Shown here in pieces: positions 11,663 to 23,259 of a stretch of DNA of 64,000 nt. Position 1 is the first letter of the stretch. The number at the start of each line of letters is the position of its first letter. The DNA is taken from the NCBI GenBank assembly GCA_914767715.1, contig OU612069.1, positions 25,419,387 through 25,483,386 on the forward strand. The letters are read 5' to 3'. Made by a program: the position numbers and the translations under genes. This DNA comes from Membranipora membranacea (taxonomy: Eukaryota > Bryozoa > Gymnolaemata > Cheilostomatida > Membraniporidae). The notes under the pieces are model-generated. The model was not told the DNA's origin, made no database searches, and was given only the letters and a program-made list of their open reading frames with translations.

Positions 11663-13782
11663 CGAAAAAATCCTTGGTTCCACGAACACCAGGTCAAAAG
11701 ATTATGAAAACAAACATCTTCAGTGTTCATTATTGGCATGACATCAGTATCACGTCATGTAACCTGATGCAATTAAAATGTTATAAACTTGTAAGCCTAG
11801 TGTGGAGAGCTTTCCAATGAATTATATAAAAACATATATTTTGTTTATGTCTTTTGTGTCAAGCTGAAAATGAAAATTCATGTGCAATTGTCCCTCAATC
11901 TGACCACCTTAGCCTGCTGTGTTTACTGTACACGGAAATTGATTGAGATCAAACGGCTAGGAGCGGAGATATGAACTTATAAAAATGTATGTCAGTCAAT
12001 CTAGCCAATGGTTGTCCTTCTCTTTAGGGAAACAGTTCTACCCCTTTCTTTTACCACAATGTCCTGACTGTGCATTAAATAAACATTTATTTATAGATTT
12101 TCAGGTTGTCAATGAAGCTTTATTATGCTTCGCTGTAAACTGTACTAGAATGTGGTGTCCACAAAAACTCATTTCAATATCTAGCTGTTCCCCACCATAA
12201 ATTAGATGCAAAAATATATATGACATGTAACACATATTTTTAAATATATCCATTGTCTGTTTACCTTTTATATTCAATCAGCTATCTATCTATACTGTTT
12301 ATGTGAGCTGGTCAAAGTAAATGGTTGTCAAGCATTGATCCCACGCTGCCCTCACCAAGTAAGAATACAAATTTTTTACTATCCTAATTCCATTTAATTA
12401 TCATTATTTTACATATGATTAGTAAGATGACTTTCTGCTATTCATTACAATTGACAACTTGAGGGGGGGGGGGAGGGAACTGTGAGACCATCGTAATTAT
12501 GGTACTACTCAGATTATTACCGGCGATGCACAAGCAATTTATTGCACCCCACCCCCTCCTCTCCTTGCCTGTGCCGATGTCCTGATCACCGGTAGTCAGC
12601 ACAGCTGACACCCTTCCTTTACGCCCTACCCCTAAATTGTAGGATGATTCCATGTCAGGTCAGTAGCTCTTCTTTTTCCAGTTATGTATTATATGTGAGA
12701 AGGTTGCTGTCAACAAGATGCAAACAACTACTATTTCATTCATAAGAATAAGATGTAAAATAACTACTAGATGATTTAGCGGCTTACCTATACCCCCCCC
12801 CCCCCCAATTCTGAGACTGCACCACTATCTGTGTCAAATTCTCAGAGCTTTTGATAAGGCACGGCCCTATATTAAAAGACTGTATTCCAGAGGTTTTTAA
12901 GAGCGCAGAAGCACACTCTTAATCTTTTAATCATTTCTTTGGGGGTACTGTACTTGCCAGGGAATCAAAGACTGAACTATTAGGATTTCATTTGACCGAT
13001 ACTCTTGGGTAGACTGACCATCTACAGCACATTTGAAGAGCTGTGAGGTATAGGTTGGCATTGCTCCAGAAATGTCGATTCTGTATTGACAGAGGTGCCG
13101 CATTGAAGTTTCATCATCAGTTTATTTTTTGTCATCTCATATTTGGTATACATCTCTAACAAAATATGTCTCCATCTTATCTAACAAATCTCATTTTTAT
13201 CCTCCAGAAAAGAGCCTTCAGGCTGATAGCAATTACACAAGTTCCAATATACCTGAATCCAACTCTGCATTTATGTATATAATTGAATCTTTTAAGATTA
13301 TCAGATCTCCCCTGCTATTCTTCCTCTGTTATTTGCTTCAAAATACTTCGTAGTCTAATCCAAAGCTATATAATCATTGATTTTTCAAACATCACTTTTG
13401 TTTTTGTGATACCCACGTCTTACATCCGCCAAAAACTTATTTTTGAATCATATGACTACGGCTTTTAACAACCTTCCTCAACATCTTCGTTCATCAACAA
13501 CCATACATACATTTATATTTACGATGTAATTACCAGTGCCAAATATGAGAGCAGTGATTGCAATTGATATGATTGTGTTGATTCTTCACCAAAATAACTG
13601 TATATTTTTGTTGCTATTTGCCATTGAAAAGCAATCAATGGTTTATTTATCATCATCATTATCTTTTCCTATCCTTGGGAATTCGAAAGGAAAAAGGTCA
13701 TTTCACAGTCGTTGTTCAAAACAAGACAGATAGCAACGTCAAAAGGAGGTTCTAGTCTTGAATTATGATGTTTTATTGAAAT
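11663..13782 (+). repeat. 2.1-kb tandem duplication, unit 2
   Basis: Second, directly abutting copy of the 9536-11662 unit. It has its own extra segment near 12640-12692, just after the CCCCTAAATTGT block. Point differences and indels are spread throughout, so this is a diverged duplication rather than an assembly repeat. There is no recognisable coding content. Confidence 0.85.
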
Positions 13783-15083
13783 TTATTATTGAGTCCGTTT
13801 TTTTGTCATGTAACCTGTGTCAGCTTATTTTAAGTTAACTGTGGCATTATAAGGAAACCATATTAATTTTGCATACTGGATAGATATCCAAAGGTTGCTG
13901 CGAGGCTATCTTTGGAAGAATAACTATGCATGTGTCAAATTAAAGTGTCAAATCTCTTCAAATTCTCTTTTTATGTCACTTTCATTAACATCCGCATTCC
14001 GTCATAAATTTAGCCAACTCTGTGAGATTTCCACTCAAACAGGATATGCGAAAATGGTGGGATAATCAATAGCATCTTTATCATTCATTCAAGACAACCA
14101 ATTTATGTATTTCCAAAGTTTTTTTCTTAGTTTAGATTTAGTGCTACAGCTTGACTTAGCGCCCATGAAAAGAATGAAAGCACTTCCCTAAATAGTTTGA
14201 GTTGCTGAGTTGTTCAGCTAATTTTTGCGTTTAATAGCAAACTTTCATCTCAGGACTTTAGGATTTATCTCTGCAAAATTTATACTGAATGCAATGCGCT
14301 GTTGCTTTTCACATACTGTGTCAAGGAAGTTTTAAATTAAAAATTGATAAAAAATCAACCACGCAGTTACAGTGAGGATAGGATAGGGTAGGATAGATAG
14401 GATAATACCATCGTTTTAAAACTATAATGAGAACTTGCAAGTATCTACCATTTGAATAACGCTATACTCTAATGTATGCTGTGTTAAGGGTCAATACAAA
14501 GTCCTCATAAGAAATCGAATCTAAAATTTATATCGAAATATGAGTATATTGCAATCACTTCCTGCTATTTCAGAACTATCAAAACTACATTCACTTATTT
14601 TGACGAGCTCTTACACATCTTCGCTTTGCATGTTTTGGCATAGATCTTTATTTTTGACCACTTTTAAATTTATCTGAGAGGGTTTATGGCAATAAGCCGC
14701 TTATTGTGCAACACTCATTGGTGATAAACTCAAAAACTCCACCAGAATTACATGTCAAACCCTAACTAGCCTCACCTGACCTTTCTTTCTAAATTTAAGC
14801 GAAGTATAGGAGGCCACCACTGGACAAGTGTCATCGTTTTTGATTTTGCATCCTGTTTTGCCGCAGAATAAAAATAAATTTAGATTGAGGAACTCATATA
14901 AAACAATAGCCATAGGAAATCATTATTGCCTGACAATATTGATGATAAATATGTTCCAGCTGTTATTCAGGAATGAAACTCCTATTATCATTGAGAAAGC
15001 CTCGTGTGTAAACCAGCAAAACTGAGGGCCGTGTTCCCAGAACCGGCAAAACACTGCTTCGCATGTCATCAACTCCCAACAAC
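13783..15083. other. Gene-free stretch
   Basis: No supported gene. A short GGATA-rich microsatellite lies near 14375-14405. Confidence 0.45.
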
Positions 15084-15824
15084 TAGTGATGGGCAAAATT
15101 TGTAAAAGCTCAAGTCAAGTCAAGCCAGCAGGCTCACACCAGTACCGAGTCAAGCCGAGTCGGCTTCGCGCGACGTAACCATAGGGAGCAATTTGAGATA
15201 CCAAACGACTGACAACATTTTATGATACATGGGATTGAGATCGATAAAGCTGAGGACATTGGTCGCTGGCAAGCTACATGTACATTCAATGGTGACTGGA
15301 CTGGTTAAAATGTCAAGCATTCTTCAGATATCACAATATAAAAGAAAATTGGATATTCATTCACTATCACTAGTGCAACCAGCTTATAGTAAATTTGACT
15401 CAGTTTGTATCTTATCATCTAGAAATAAGGAACTTTGTTGAGACCAAGTTTCCTCAAATTCTGTAAAGTATTTATTGAATTATAGATGCCTAAAGAAAGC
15501 TTCATGTAGTGTTGTAAGCCGTTTAATAATCGCAGCAAAAGTATGACTAATAACTATCTTTTCATAATATAATAGTCTTAGTTTCTTATGACGTCATATA
15601 AAATCCGTGGCATAGTGGGTAAGAACTGACTGCTGATCACAAAGTCACTGGTTCGAGTCTGTGTGTAGGCAACATTTTGACCAGCTACTACCATTTACAA
15701 TGCTAGTAGTCCCGACATGTGCAGAACCAAACTCGACCAAATGCAAACTCGACAAGTCGAGCTTGTGGCTCGATCTAGGCGAACTCGGCCAACCGAGTCG
15801 TCCAGCTTGGCTCGCCCATCACTG
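15084..15824. mobile_element. hAT-type non-autonomous DNA transposon (MITE)
   Basis: The element begins TAGTGATGGGC and ends GCCCATCACTG, its inverted repeat. It is flanked by a perfect 8-bp direct repeat CCAACAAC at 15076-15083 and 15825-15832. Eight-bp target duplications and CAGTGATGGGC-like ends are established hAT-superfamily features. Subterminal AAGTCAAG / CGAGTCGGC-type blocks recur near both ends. At 741 bp with no transposase frame it must be mobilised in trans. A tRNA-like segment is nested within it (15605-15672). Confidence 0.88.
15605..15672 (+). mobile_element. tRNA-like segment nested in hAT MITE
   Basis: The A-box-like TGGCATAGTGGGTAAGA and the B box GGTTCGAGTCT are spaced as in a tRNA. 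The anticodon arm is not a proper 5-bp stem with a 7-nt loop, so this is a tRNA-derived relic (SINE head or pseudogene). It lies between the two hAT ends and was therefore carried in or inserted later. Confidence 0.5.
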
Positions 15825-15872
15825 CCAACAACCAAGTTATTCCCCACTGACATGCGCACACAGATATCCACA

Positions 15873-16073
15873 TGTCACAAATATTATGAATATCGACCAT
15901 CTATTTTCAGAAATGACATGACAGCTGAATTGTTGATGTTTGATGTGAGATTGAATGTTGAACAGCATGTCACGTGTCACAAATATTATGAATATTGACC
16001 TATTGACCATCTATTTTCAGAAAGGACATGACAGCTGAAGTTCGTGTTTGATGTGAGATTGAATGTTGAACAG
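15873..16073 (+). repeat. Tandem duplication of ~100 bp
   Basis: Two copies (about 15873-15966 and 15975-16073) share TGTCACAAATATTATGAATA at the start, CCATCTATTTTCAGAAA in the middle and GAGATTGAATGTTGAACAG at the end. The second copy carries a short internal duplication (GACCTATTGACC). No function is apparent. Confidence 0.8.
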
Positions 16074-16849
16074 GGTTATACTGCCAAAACACTTCAAGAC
16101 AGAACTCTCCAGCCATCAAGCAAGTAGTTAGAATACATGAAAGGCGACGGCAGTAACTAAATGAAAGCTGGTCATAGTTAATGGCGGTCCGAGGAGTGTG
16201 CATACTGCTATTCATAAAGTAAGAAATGACAAACCTATGTAAGCTATTTAAAGTGACAGTCCTACTAGGCCATGTTTGGTATGGTTTTACAGATTTCAGG
16301 CTGAAATCTCATTAGAGCAAATGAAATAAATCAGCCTGTGAACCTTATTGCAGTAAAACTGCTGCAAAGTCTTGTAATTTGGATCATAGTGAATTACTGT
16401 CTCCACCCGACCACTATGATCCACAATGATCCTTGCTAAAATATTTTAAAAAGACTAAAATGTAATTTTCACAATTTGTATTTTTATTTTTTTTTATTTG
16501 CCCTATGAACTCATAATATTCAATTTACTGGGGTTATATATCCACTTATCTGTTAGGAGTGACCCTTTAAAAGTATCCTCACAAGTATAAAACAATTTTG
16601 GGACGCTGATCTTTTGTTGTGTCCATAATATGGCAATCAACCGGCCACACTTTAAGCATGCAGTTCAATGGTTGTCTTTTTATAATAATTATTATCCATG
16701 CCGTGAAAGCCATGGTAGGACAGCGAGAAGCCATGACTGTTTACCTATGTCTATAGATCTGGATATTGTAAGTGAAGAGTATGTCTATAACCTCTCCCCA
16801 TAAAAACAAAATGGTGTCAAATCAAGTAAAGCTTGATAAAATAATTACC

Positions 16850-17321
16850 TCAAAGTCCACAGAAAGACCAAAGCGATAAATGCTATGGCAGCTAGTTCTG
16901 CAGAAATCATGCAATATTTTAATACGGAATATCATATCACTTCTGGGTATAAATAATGTATAGCTTTAGAAATTGTTCCCTTCTCATCTACAAGGTATCT
17001 TTTGCTAGAGCTTTAACAGCCCAATAAGCTACCAGTTCCAATGACTTTTAATTACTGATTGTCAGGAGACATTATACAACAGTAGATAACTTCATTCATT
17101 CACCTTTACAGGTTCTCTAAAGTATATGGCTGTGGGAGCTTAATGGGCTGGTAAAACACAGAGGCATAACACCTCATATATAAGCAGGGATAACAATTTC
17201 TGATGCTATGCATAATTTTTACCCAGAAGTGCTAAGAATTTTTTCAGCGTAAAAATAATGCATAACTGCTGCATAACTACCTCGCAGACTATATTGCTTT
17301 GATCTTTCTGTTGTCTTTGAC
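16850..17321. mobile_element. Foldback element, family C, copy 1
   Basis: Two imperfect arms of about 200 bp face each other across a short centre. Matching blocks are AGAAAGACCAAAGC with GCTTTGATCTTTCT, CACTTCTGGGTA with TACCCAGAAGTG, and CCCAATAAGCTACC with GGGAGCTTAATGGG. It is non-coding. A diverged relative lies at 18985-19330. Confidence 0.7.
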
Positions 17322-18984
17322 ATTCTCAACACTCACAGCTCTATATGAACTGCTATTCAGATAGTCAGACTGTCAGTAAAAAAATTGCAGGGCTCTATCC
17401 CTGGATATTAATGTTGTAGGGCCAGGCGGCGTAGGTCATGGTATGGGGAGCCACCCCTAACAAAAATATTCATGAAGACAGTGATTTTCATGGCATTTCA
17501 GCTCATTTTTTGAGGAAAATAACAGGCAGTTTGCCAAACGGACTACCATTGCAAAAAAAATAGATCGAGTGAGATACTTCAAGAGATGGTTACTTTTTCG
17601 CATTAAACATTCTCTTGACCTAACGATAGGCAGAACATAATTCCTGTTTGTTTGGGTGTGAGCCTCATTTGCAGTCATCTTAATTTAAGATTTGCTGCAA
17701 ATATTTACTAGAGCAGCAAAAGGACCACTAACTGCCTCTGCCGATGGATTACCATTTTCTTCATCTTGATTGAAATAATAATGTTTTTTCCCTGCTTTTG
17801 ACAAACATTTTCATCGAATGACAGTTATGCCAAGTTCGAAAAATAATAGGAATGTTATTGGTTTTTCAAGATTGACCTGCTGAAAATGGTATTTGGCTGT
17901 GACCGCCTGGCCTTTTGAATACACCCTTGTTTAAAATAGCCATGAGAAAAGACATCTCTATAGCACAAGACAAAAACTGCAATATTCCAGTTACCAGATT
18001 AAAAAACTGTTTATCATATAGCTGTGGGTATATGCCAAAAAATGTCAAACGCGGATGTTACAATGTGTGAAAAACACATTTTGAATTATGATTAGGGCAA
18101 TAAAAATTCTCTATTGTGACCAATCAATTGCACTCAAAATAAATTCATGATAAAATAATTGTATAAAAATGACCGGTGGCATATTCATTAATTGAATGAT
18201 AGAAGCCAAAAGAATGTTTCAGATTGTGGAAAAAAAACCTCAAACAATTTTGGCGACGTATCTGCAAGCTGTTGTATTTGGTATATGTAATCCATGATCC
18301 TCAAGTGTTGGCTAGAATGAATCAATACGGATTGGTTGTTTCATAGTTTTATGAAAAAGTTGAAGGTATACAACTTTTTCTTGCTCTCAATTATATAGCC
18401 TTCTCTTGCTGTTTATTTTTTTTTAAAAATTATTTAATCATTCACAGTTGAAATGGCAGCCAAAATCACTTGTTATCCATTGATGAGATAATGTCTCTTG
18501 ATGGTGGTATGATGTATGTGCAGCATATTTCTACAACTTAGTGAATTATTAATGTTCTAATTATTCTATTTTTTAGCAAGGGGCTACTATCCCAAACCTG
18601 CTGATTGATTACGAATGATGAAGCAAGGAGGTAGAGAACGTGAAATGGAAGGTATCACTATATTATAAACTTTGTGTTTCTTTTATTTCTTATTTTTTAC
18701 GAGTTGTACACATATATTACACTTGACACATTGTTTCGGTAGTGAAAAGACTATTTGAGGTGGTTTTTTCTATTGTCAGAGTGATCTTCTACACTCGCTT
18801 TTGACTCATGGCGGTGACAACAAACGTTCTTCAACAATCGTGACTGTTATAGAAAAGTCTAAAGCAGCATTCTGTGCTGTTTTCCAGCCAAAGAGAGTAG
18901 GGGTTAAAGAGTTTTGCAATGGATATGAAAACTACAAACTACCTGTCAAAATTACGTATAGTGTTTGAAATTGCTCCCCCCCCC
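17322..18984. other. Gene-free stretch
   Basis: No supported coding region. The short open frames here (up to 73 codons) show no family features. Confidence 0.4.
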
Positions 18985-19330
18985 CTTCTCAAAAGGTATT
19001 ATGTCAATGAACTGTACAAGCCCAATAAGCTACCATTTCCACATATTTTTAAATACCAATCTTTTCCACATGAATTAATAGAAAAAGTTTTTTTTCCGGT
19101 CAAGAGACAATAGTTAATCTTTGTTGAGAAATTCAACCTTTACATTTCTCTTAGGTTGATAGAAGTGGTAGCTTAATGGGCTTGTGCAGTACGAAGGCAT
19201 AAATAACTCATAAATGAGCAGGGAGGCTAATTGCTAGACGATACATAAGTTTTACCTATCAGTCCTACTTAACTACTGCAGCACTGCTGCTAGACTAAAT
19301 ATTGCTTTAGTATTTGTGTAATCTTTGAAG
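18985..19330. mobile_element. Foldback element, family C, copy 2 (diverged)
   Basis: Shares GCCCAATAAGCTACCA and its complement GGTAGCTTAATGGGC, plus the outer ATATTGCTTTAG / TAATCTTTGA blocks, with 16850-17321. The left arm is shorter and starts near a C run. Confidence 0.6.
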
Positions 19331-22300
19331 TGTTTAGGAAAGCAAACCTAGCCACCGCTCATATCAAAGAAATCTCTTATCAATAAAAAAACTAAAAGTT
19401 ACTTGCACAAGGGCATTATTCAATGACGTAATCGATTTCAAGGTGCGGAAATTCAGGTTCTACAAGGGTCTAGACTAGATGCTACAGACATAAATATAAT
19501 AAAATGGTGATCCACTAACATTATAACAGTAAGCCTAGGCCTGCCTTGCCTAGGACGGTTACAGGCTTTCGCTTTCCTAAATATTTTACGCCCTGCAATG
19601 TGGTGCTGTTCCACACTCAACAGATTTTCTAGTTTTTGTGTGATATTATGCAGATTTATATATCCACCGATGGCAAACAAACTCTAAAACAATACCGGTC
19701 AAGGGACTGCCAAGCGATGTGTTGGAAAGGTGACAGAGAACACACACTATACAGAACTTAAGCAGATAAACCTCTATCATCAATAACCACTATGTGCGCC
19801 GTGAATCACTCATCATACCAAAGAGCCAAACAGCGGTGCTAGGTAAAAGCCTGTTCTTCACTTTTTCATCACGTGGCCTGATGGGATATTTAATTTTAAA
19901 TTGTTATTGGAGTACTTCTTCTCAATTATTCGTGGAAACAATTGCGCTTATTGTGATCACATACATTCTGAACCTTTACATATGGGTGCTTTCTTGCAAT
20001 GTACCTGATTGCTGAAATGAACTGGATATCATGATATATTGTAATATAATCCATTCAAATCATGATATCTTCAGAACAAGCAAAATATTTTACAATTGAT
20101 CTTGTATATCAAACCTTTACTCATGTGAATATATTAGTCCTCTAGAGTATATACATCTAAATGAATATAAATACATTATAAGTAAGTAAATCTTCTTTTA
20201 TTTTTCAATTTTTGTTGAAGACAATATTATAACATTGTAGTTCACTGTGTGATAACAGGAAAAAGAACTCAGTTTGCTTAAAAGAACATGAATTTTGAAA
20301 TTCTATTGGTATGTGTTTTTGGCTAACTTGTTCACTCTTAGCTCAGCAAAATTTGTCCACTATAGTCTCAGGGCTAACTAGAGCCAAGATAGCAGCGGCA
20401 TCCCATGAAATTCAACACAAAGGCAAACGGAAAAAAATCACATAAATGATGGTATACATCTGTATCATGAGCTCATAACCACAAATAAGCTTCCACTATA
20501 TTTGTATATATAGCTTATTGTAACAAAAACATATCAAATATTTGGCGAAACTACTAATGTAGTGATGACGGCCATTATTTTCTTTCGTTGTCAAGAGCAA
20601 AGCACATTTGACAGTTTCCATTATTGCTTCCAGCATTGTCTTGTCCCTCCAACCAAAGAGGTGTTTCCTTTTGTGTATATTAAATATGGACCAAAGGTCA
20701 AACTCCCTCTGGAAATAGCATGCGGATGTAGTCTTGTAGTCTACTATTTTTTTAAACAAAGAAGGAAGCCGAGTGACAAGGTTACATCCGGATAACTTCG
20801 AACATCATTAATGGAAATTATTAGCAAACTGATACACTATATCATATCCTTTGACAGCTATATTAGAATGAATGAATCTCAGCAGAAAATTTTCAGACAA
20901 CACCTATTTAGATTGCCAATTGGAATGCTTGAATATATGAATTTGCTAACGGATTTCTCACAGATGCTAACAGATGCTAACAAATGCATACTTAAAAAAG
21001 TTTCTGCAAATGAAAAAAAAACGAAATAGGAAATGTGTGATACCGAGTTGTCCTTCTAAGGATTTTGGTGTATTTACTTGTGATGCTCTCACTCTCAGGA
21101 ATATGGAATATAGCCAAAGAAAAATGGATTGCAATACCAGCCAAATACAAATATGTAAGTAGTTCTCCTCTCTCTTGGTATGAGTGAACAACCTCTGGTG
21201 TTATGAAAATTAAATTTGATGAAAATTATAACACACGCTTTAAACCAGGCTGGTCAAAAATGATAATACATCATACTATTAAAGCTCTGTTTGTTTGATA
21301 TGAATAATTGATGTGCCAAGTCTGAGCATAAGACAATTAAGCTTCGGCACCTTGTCGTCAAAGCTACTAGCTCTTCACTCATACCTAAGGACTATTCAAT
21401 CTAGTAGCTGATGTATTTTGCACCAGCGCTAAAGTCCAAAATCAAAGGCCCTGTGTCCATATGCAGCCTTTGTGTTTTGTATTAAATCATCCGCTTCCCT
21501 CCCTGTGTGGCCACTCAGGAAAAATCTTCGGGGTGAGTCTCAGAACCAGAAGAAGGTAGGTAAATTTACAATATTCCTTTTGCAATGACATGCCTACAAT
21601 TTGTCATATCATTCTGATTTGAATATAGTGAGACAAGCCAGATTTCAATGTCATTCTCAGACTGGAGGTAACAGGAGTATGGCCATGCGGTATGGTGCTG
21701 TTCCACTCATCACAGATTTGCGCTATTCAATCATATGCAACAGTGACATGGAATCACCTTATATCCACCTTGAAGAACTGAACTTTAGAAAAATACCAAG
21801 GACTATACTTATGTTATATTGCATGGTCTGGATGACAATGTTCCGTGCTTGGCCGCAACAAATCTAGCAAAACAAAATGTTGTGGGATAGCCCCTAACCT
21901 GTAACCTAGATAAAGGGAACTCCCTACAGGCCATGGACGCGTTGCGTTGAATATTTTATGTATAGTATTACAATATTTATAAAATAAATATTAAATAGTA
22001 TTATAATAGTTATAAAATAGTTATAAAATGATATTCTAATATCTAATCAAGCTCTTGATCGAGTCTTATAACTTCTAAACCCTCAAATGAGCTCATAGAG
22101 AAATATGTTTGGAGGGTCTCCAGCCAGTTATAAAAGCCTGTTTCCAAAAATTACAATAATAAGCAAACATAATGATAATCACACATCATTACATTCCTCT
22201 ATCGACGACATCGAATGCTGGGAGTTATCTCCACCTAACTCCAAGTTTTTATTAGACACTATTTGGAATAACTTCTAAAATATGATACGAATAGCCTTGA

Positions 22301-22470
22301 AAAATGGTGGACAGATGTGATAGACCATAGAGATTCCAAATCTGACATCCAACATGCTCTGAACACATTCCTTGTCTATGAATATTCATGACACATCTTA
22401 TCCGTTGTCTGCAATATGTTGGCAATATGATGAAAACACATCCTTACCTATTTAGGCTATGCTCTATTTC
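19331..22470. other. Gene-free stretch
   Basis: No supported gene. A short open frame at 20974-21162 (CVIPSC near residue 21 and a GTAAGTAG at its end) was considered and rejected as a THAP-like exon. Around 20030-20080 there is a small ATCATGATAT inverted repeat. Confidence 0.4.
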
Positions 22471-22815
22471 CTTCTCGGCCTTTTGGCTAAGATCAAAGTG
22501 TCACTGCCAATGGCCGATTAGTGCCAGTTCAGTTTTGGCAGCTCGCTGCACACTTATGATTAGGAGGTCCTCTATGGCCTCACCTCTAGGACGCATTCTT
22601 GTTTTCTAGGATGTATCACATTCTCAGTATGAGGATTAGGGCGTCCCTCTTTAGGGGCAACCCACTCTTCTGTTTCTTAGCAAACAGCAACGACCACTTG
22701 TTGATGGAGACCGTTGATTACAAATCCAGGTATTGCTCTTTGTATTGGATCTGGTTTCGATTTAGGTAACCTGCACAGTTGATTCAGAGTCACAGGCCTT
22801 GAGACCTAAGGAGCG
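22471..22815 (+). mobile_element. U2 snRNA-headed chimeric sequence (candidate snRNA-derived SINE or pseudogene)
   Basis: 22471-22501 matches the conserved 5' end of U2 snRNA: stem-loop I (CTTCTCGGCCTTTTGGCTAAG) and the start of the following segment, with one extra A. After that the match stops. The branch-point-recognition segment (GTAGTA) and an Sm site are absent, so it is not a working U2 gene. The sequence that follows is unrelated and moderately GC-rich. A U2 head fused to foreign sequence suggests a chimeric retrosequence; the end at 22815 is a guess. Confidence 0.5.
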
Positions 22816-22972
22816 GTTAAATTCATCCATCACCTTCCCTTTTTGGATCGACAGTAGCTTAAGCTTTAGCTTATAAATGGCTCTTAAAATTCGATCTAAA
22901 ACTGTGATTAACCACAAGGTTTATAGGTTAAGGGAAGCTGGGTGGATTCGAGTCGTGGGAAGCTTGGTGCGC

Positions 22973-23143
22973 GACCCACCCTTTTTCTAGTCCCGGGATT
23001 CGAGGCGAAACTTTTGGACCCACCCTGTTTTAGTCCCGGGATTCGAGGCGAAACTTTTTCCCCCACCCTTTTTCAAGTCCCGGGATTCGAGGCGAAACTT
23101 TCTCCTCCACCCTTTTTCTAGTCCCGGGGTTCGAGGCGAAACT
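22973..23143 (+). repeat. Four-copy 44-bp tandem repeat
   Basis: Units begin near 22973, 23017, 23060 and 23104. Each contains CCACCCT, a T run, AGTCCCGGGATTCGAGGCGA and AACTTT, with one to three differences between units. A weaker GATTCGAG at 22945 may be a decayed outer copy. It lies about 160 bp downstream of the U2-headed sequence. Confidence 0.85.
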
Positions 23144-23259
23144 AGTTAATTTAACATAAAAGGCACCATTTGGAGTTAAAGACAAAAAACAATTTTGTAC
23201 TCACGGTTTTGTCTAGGCGATCGAATGGTGCATTGAAGAGACAATTCCATCTTGAGAGT

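Noticed and set aside
10341-12653. Pair of homologous minus-strand frames in the 2.1-kb duplication (GVGRKGRVS...)
   Set aside because: They are duplicated only because the whole unit is; differences between units include frame-changing homopolymer lengths.
20974-21162. Possible THAP-domain exon (CVIPSC, donor GTAAGTAG)
   Set aside because: The Trp-Ile block that might continue a THAP pattern is in a different frame, and no C-x2-H follows; the match is too weak.
22973-23143. CRISPR-like array
   Set aside because: Repeats abut with no unique spacers and the context is a eukaryotic genome.
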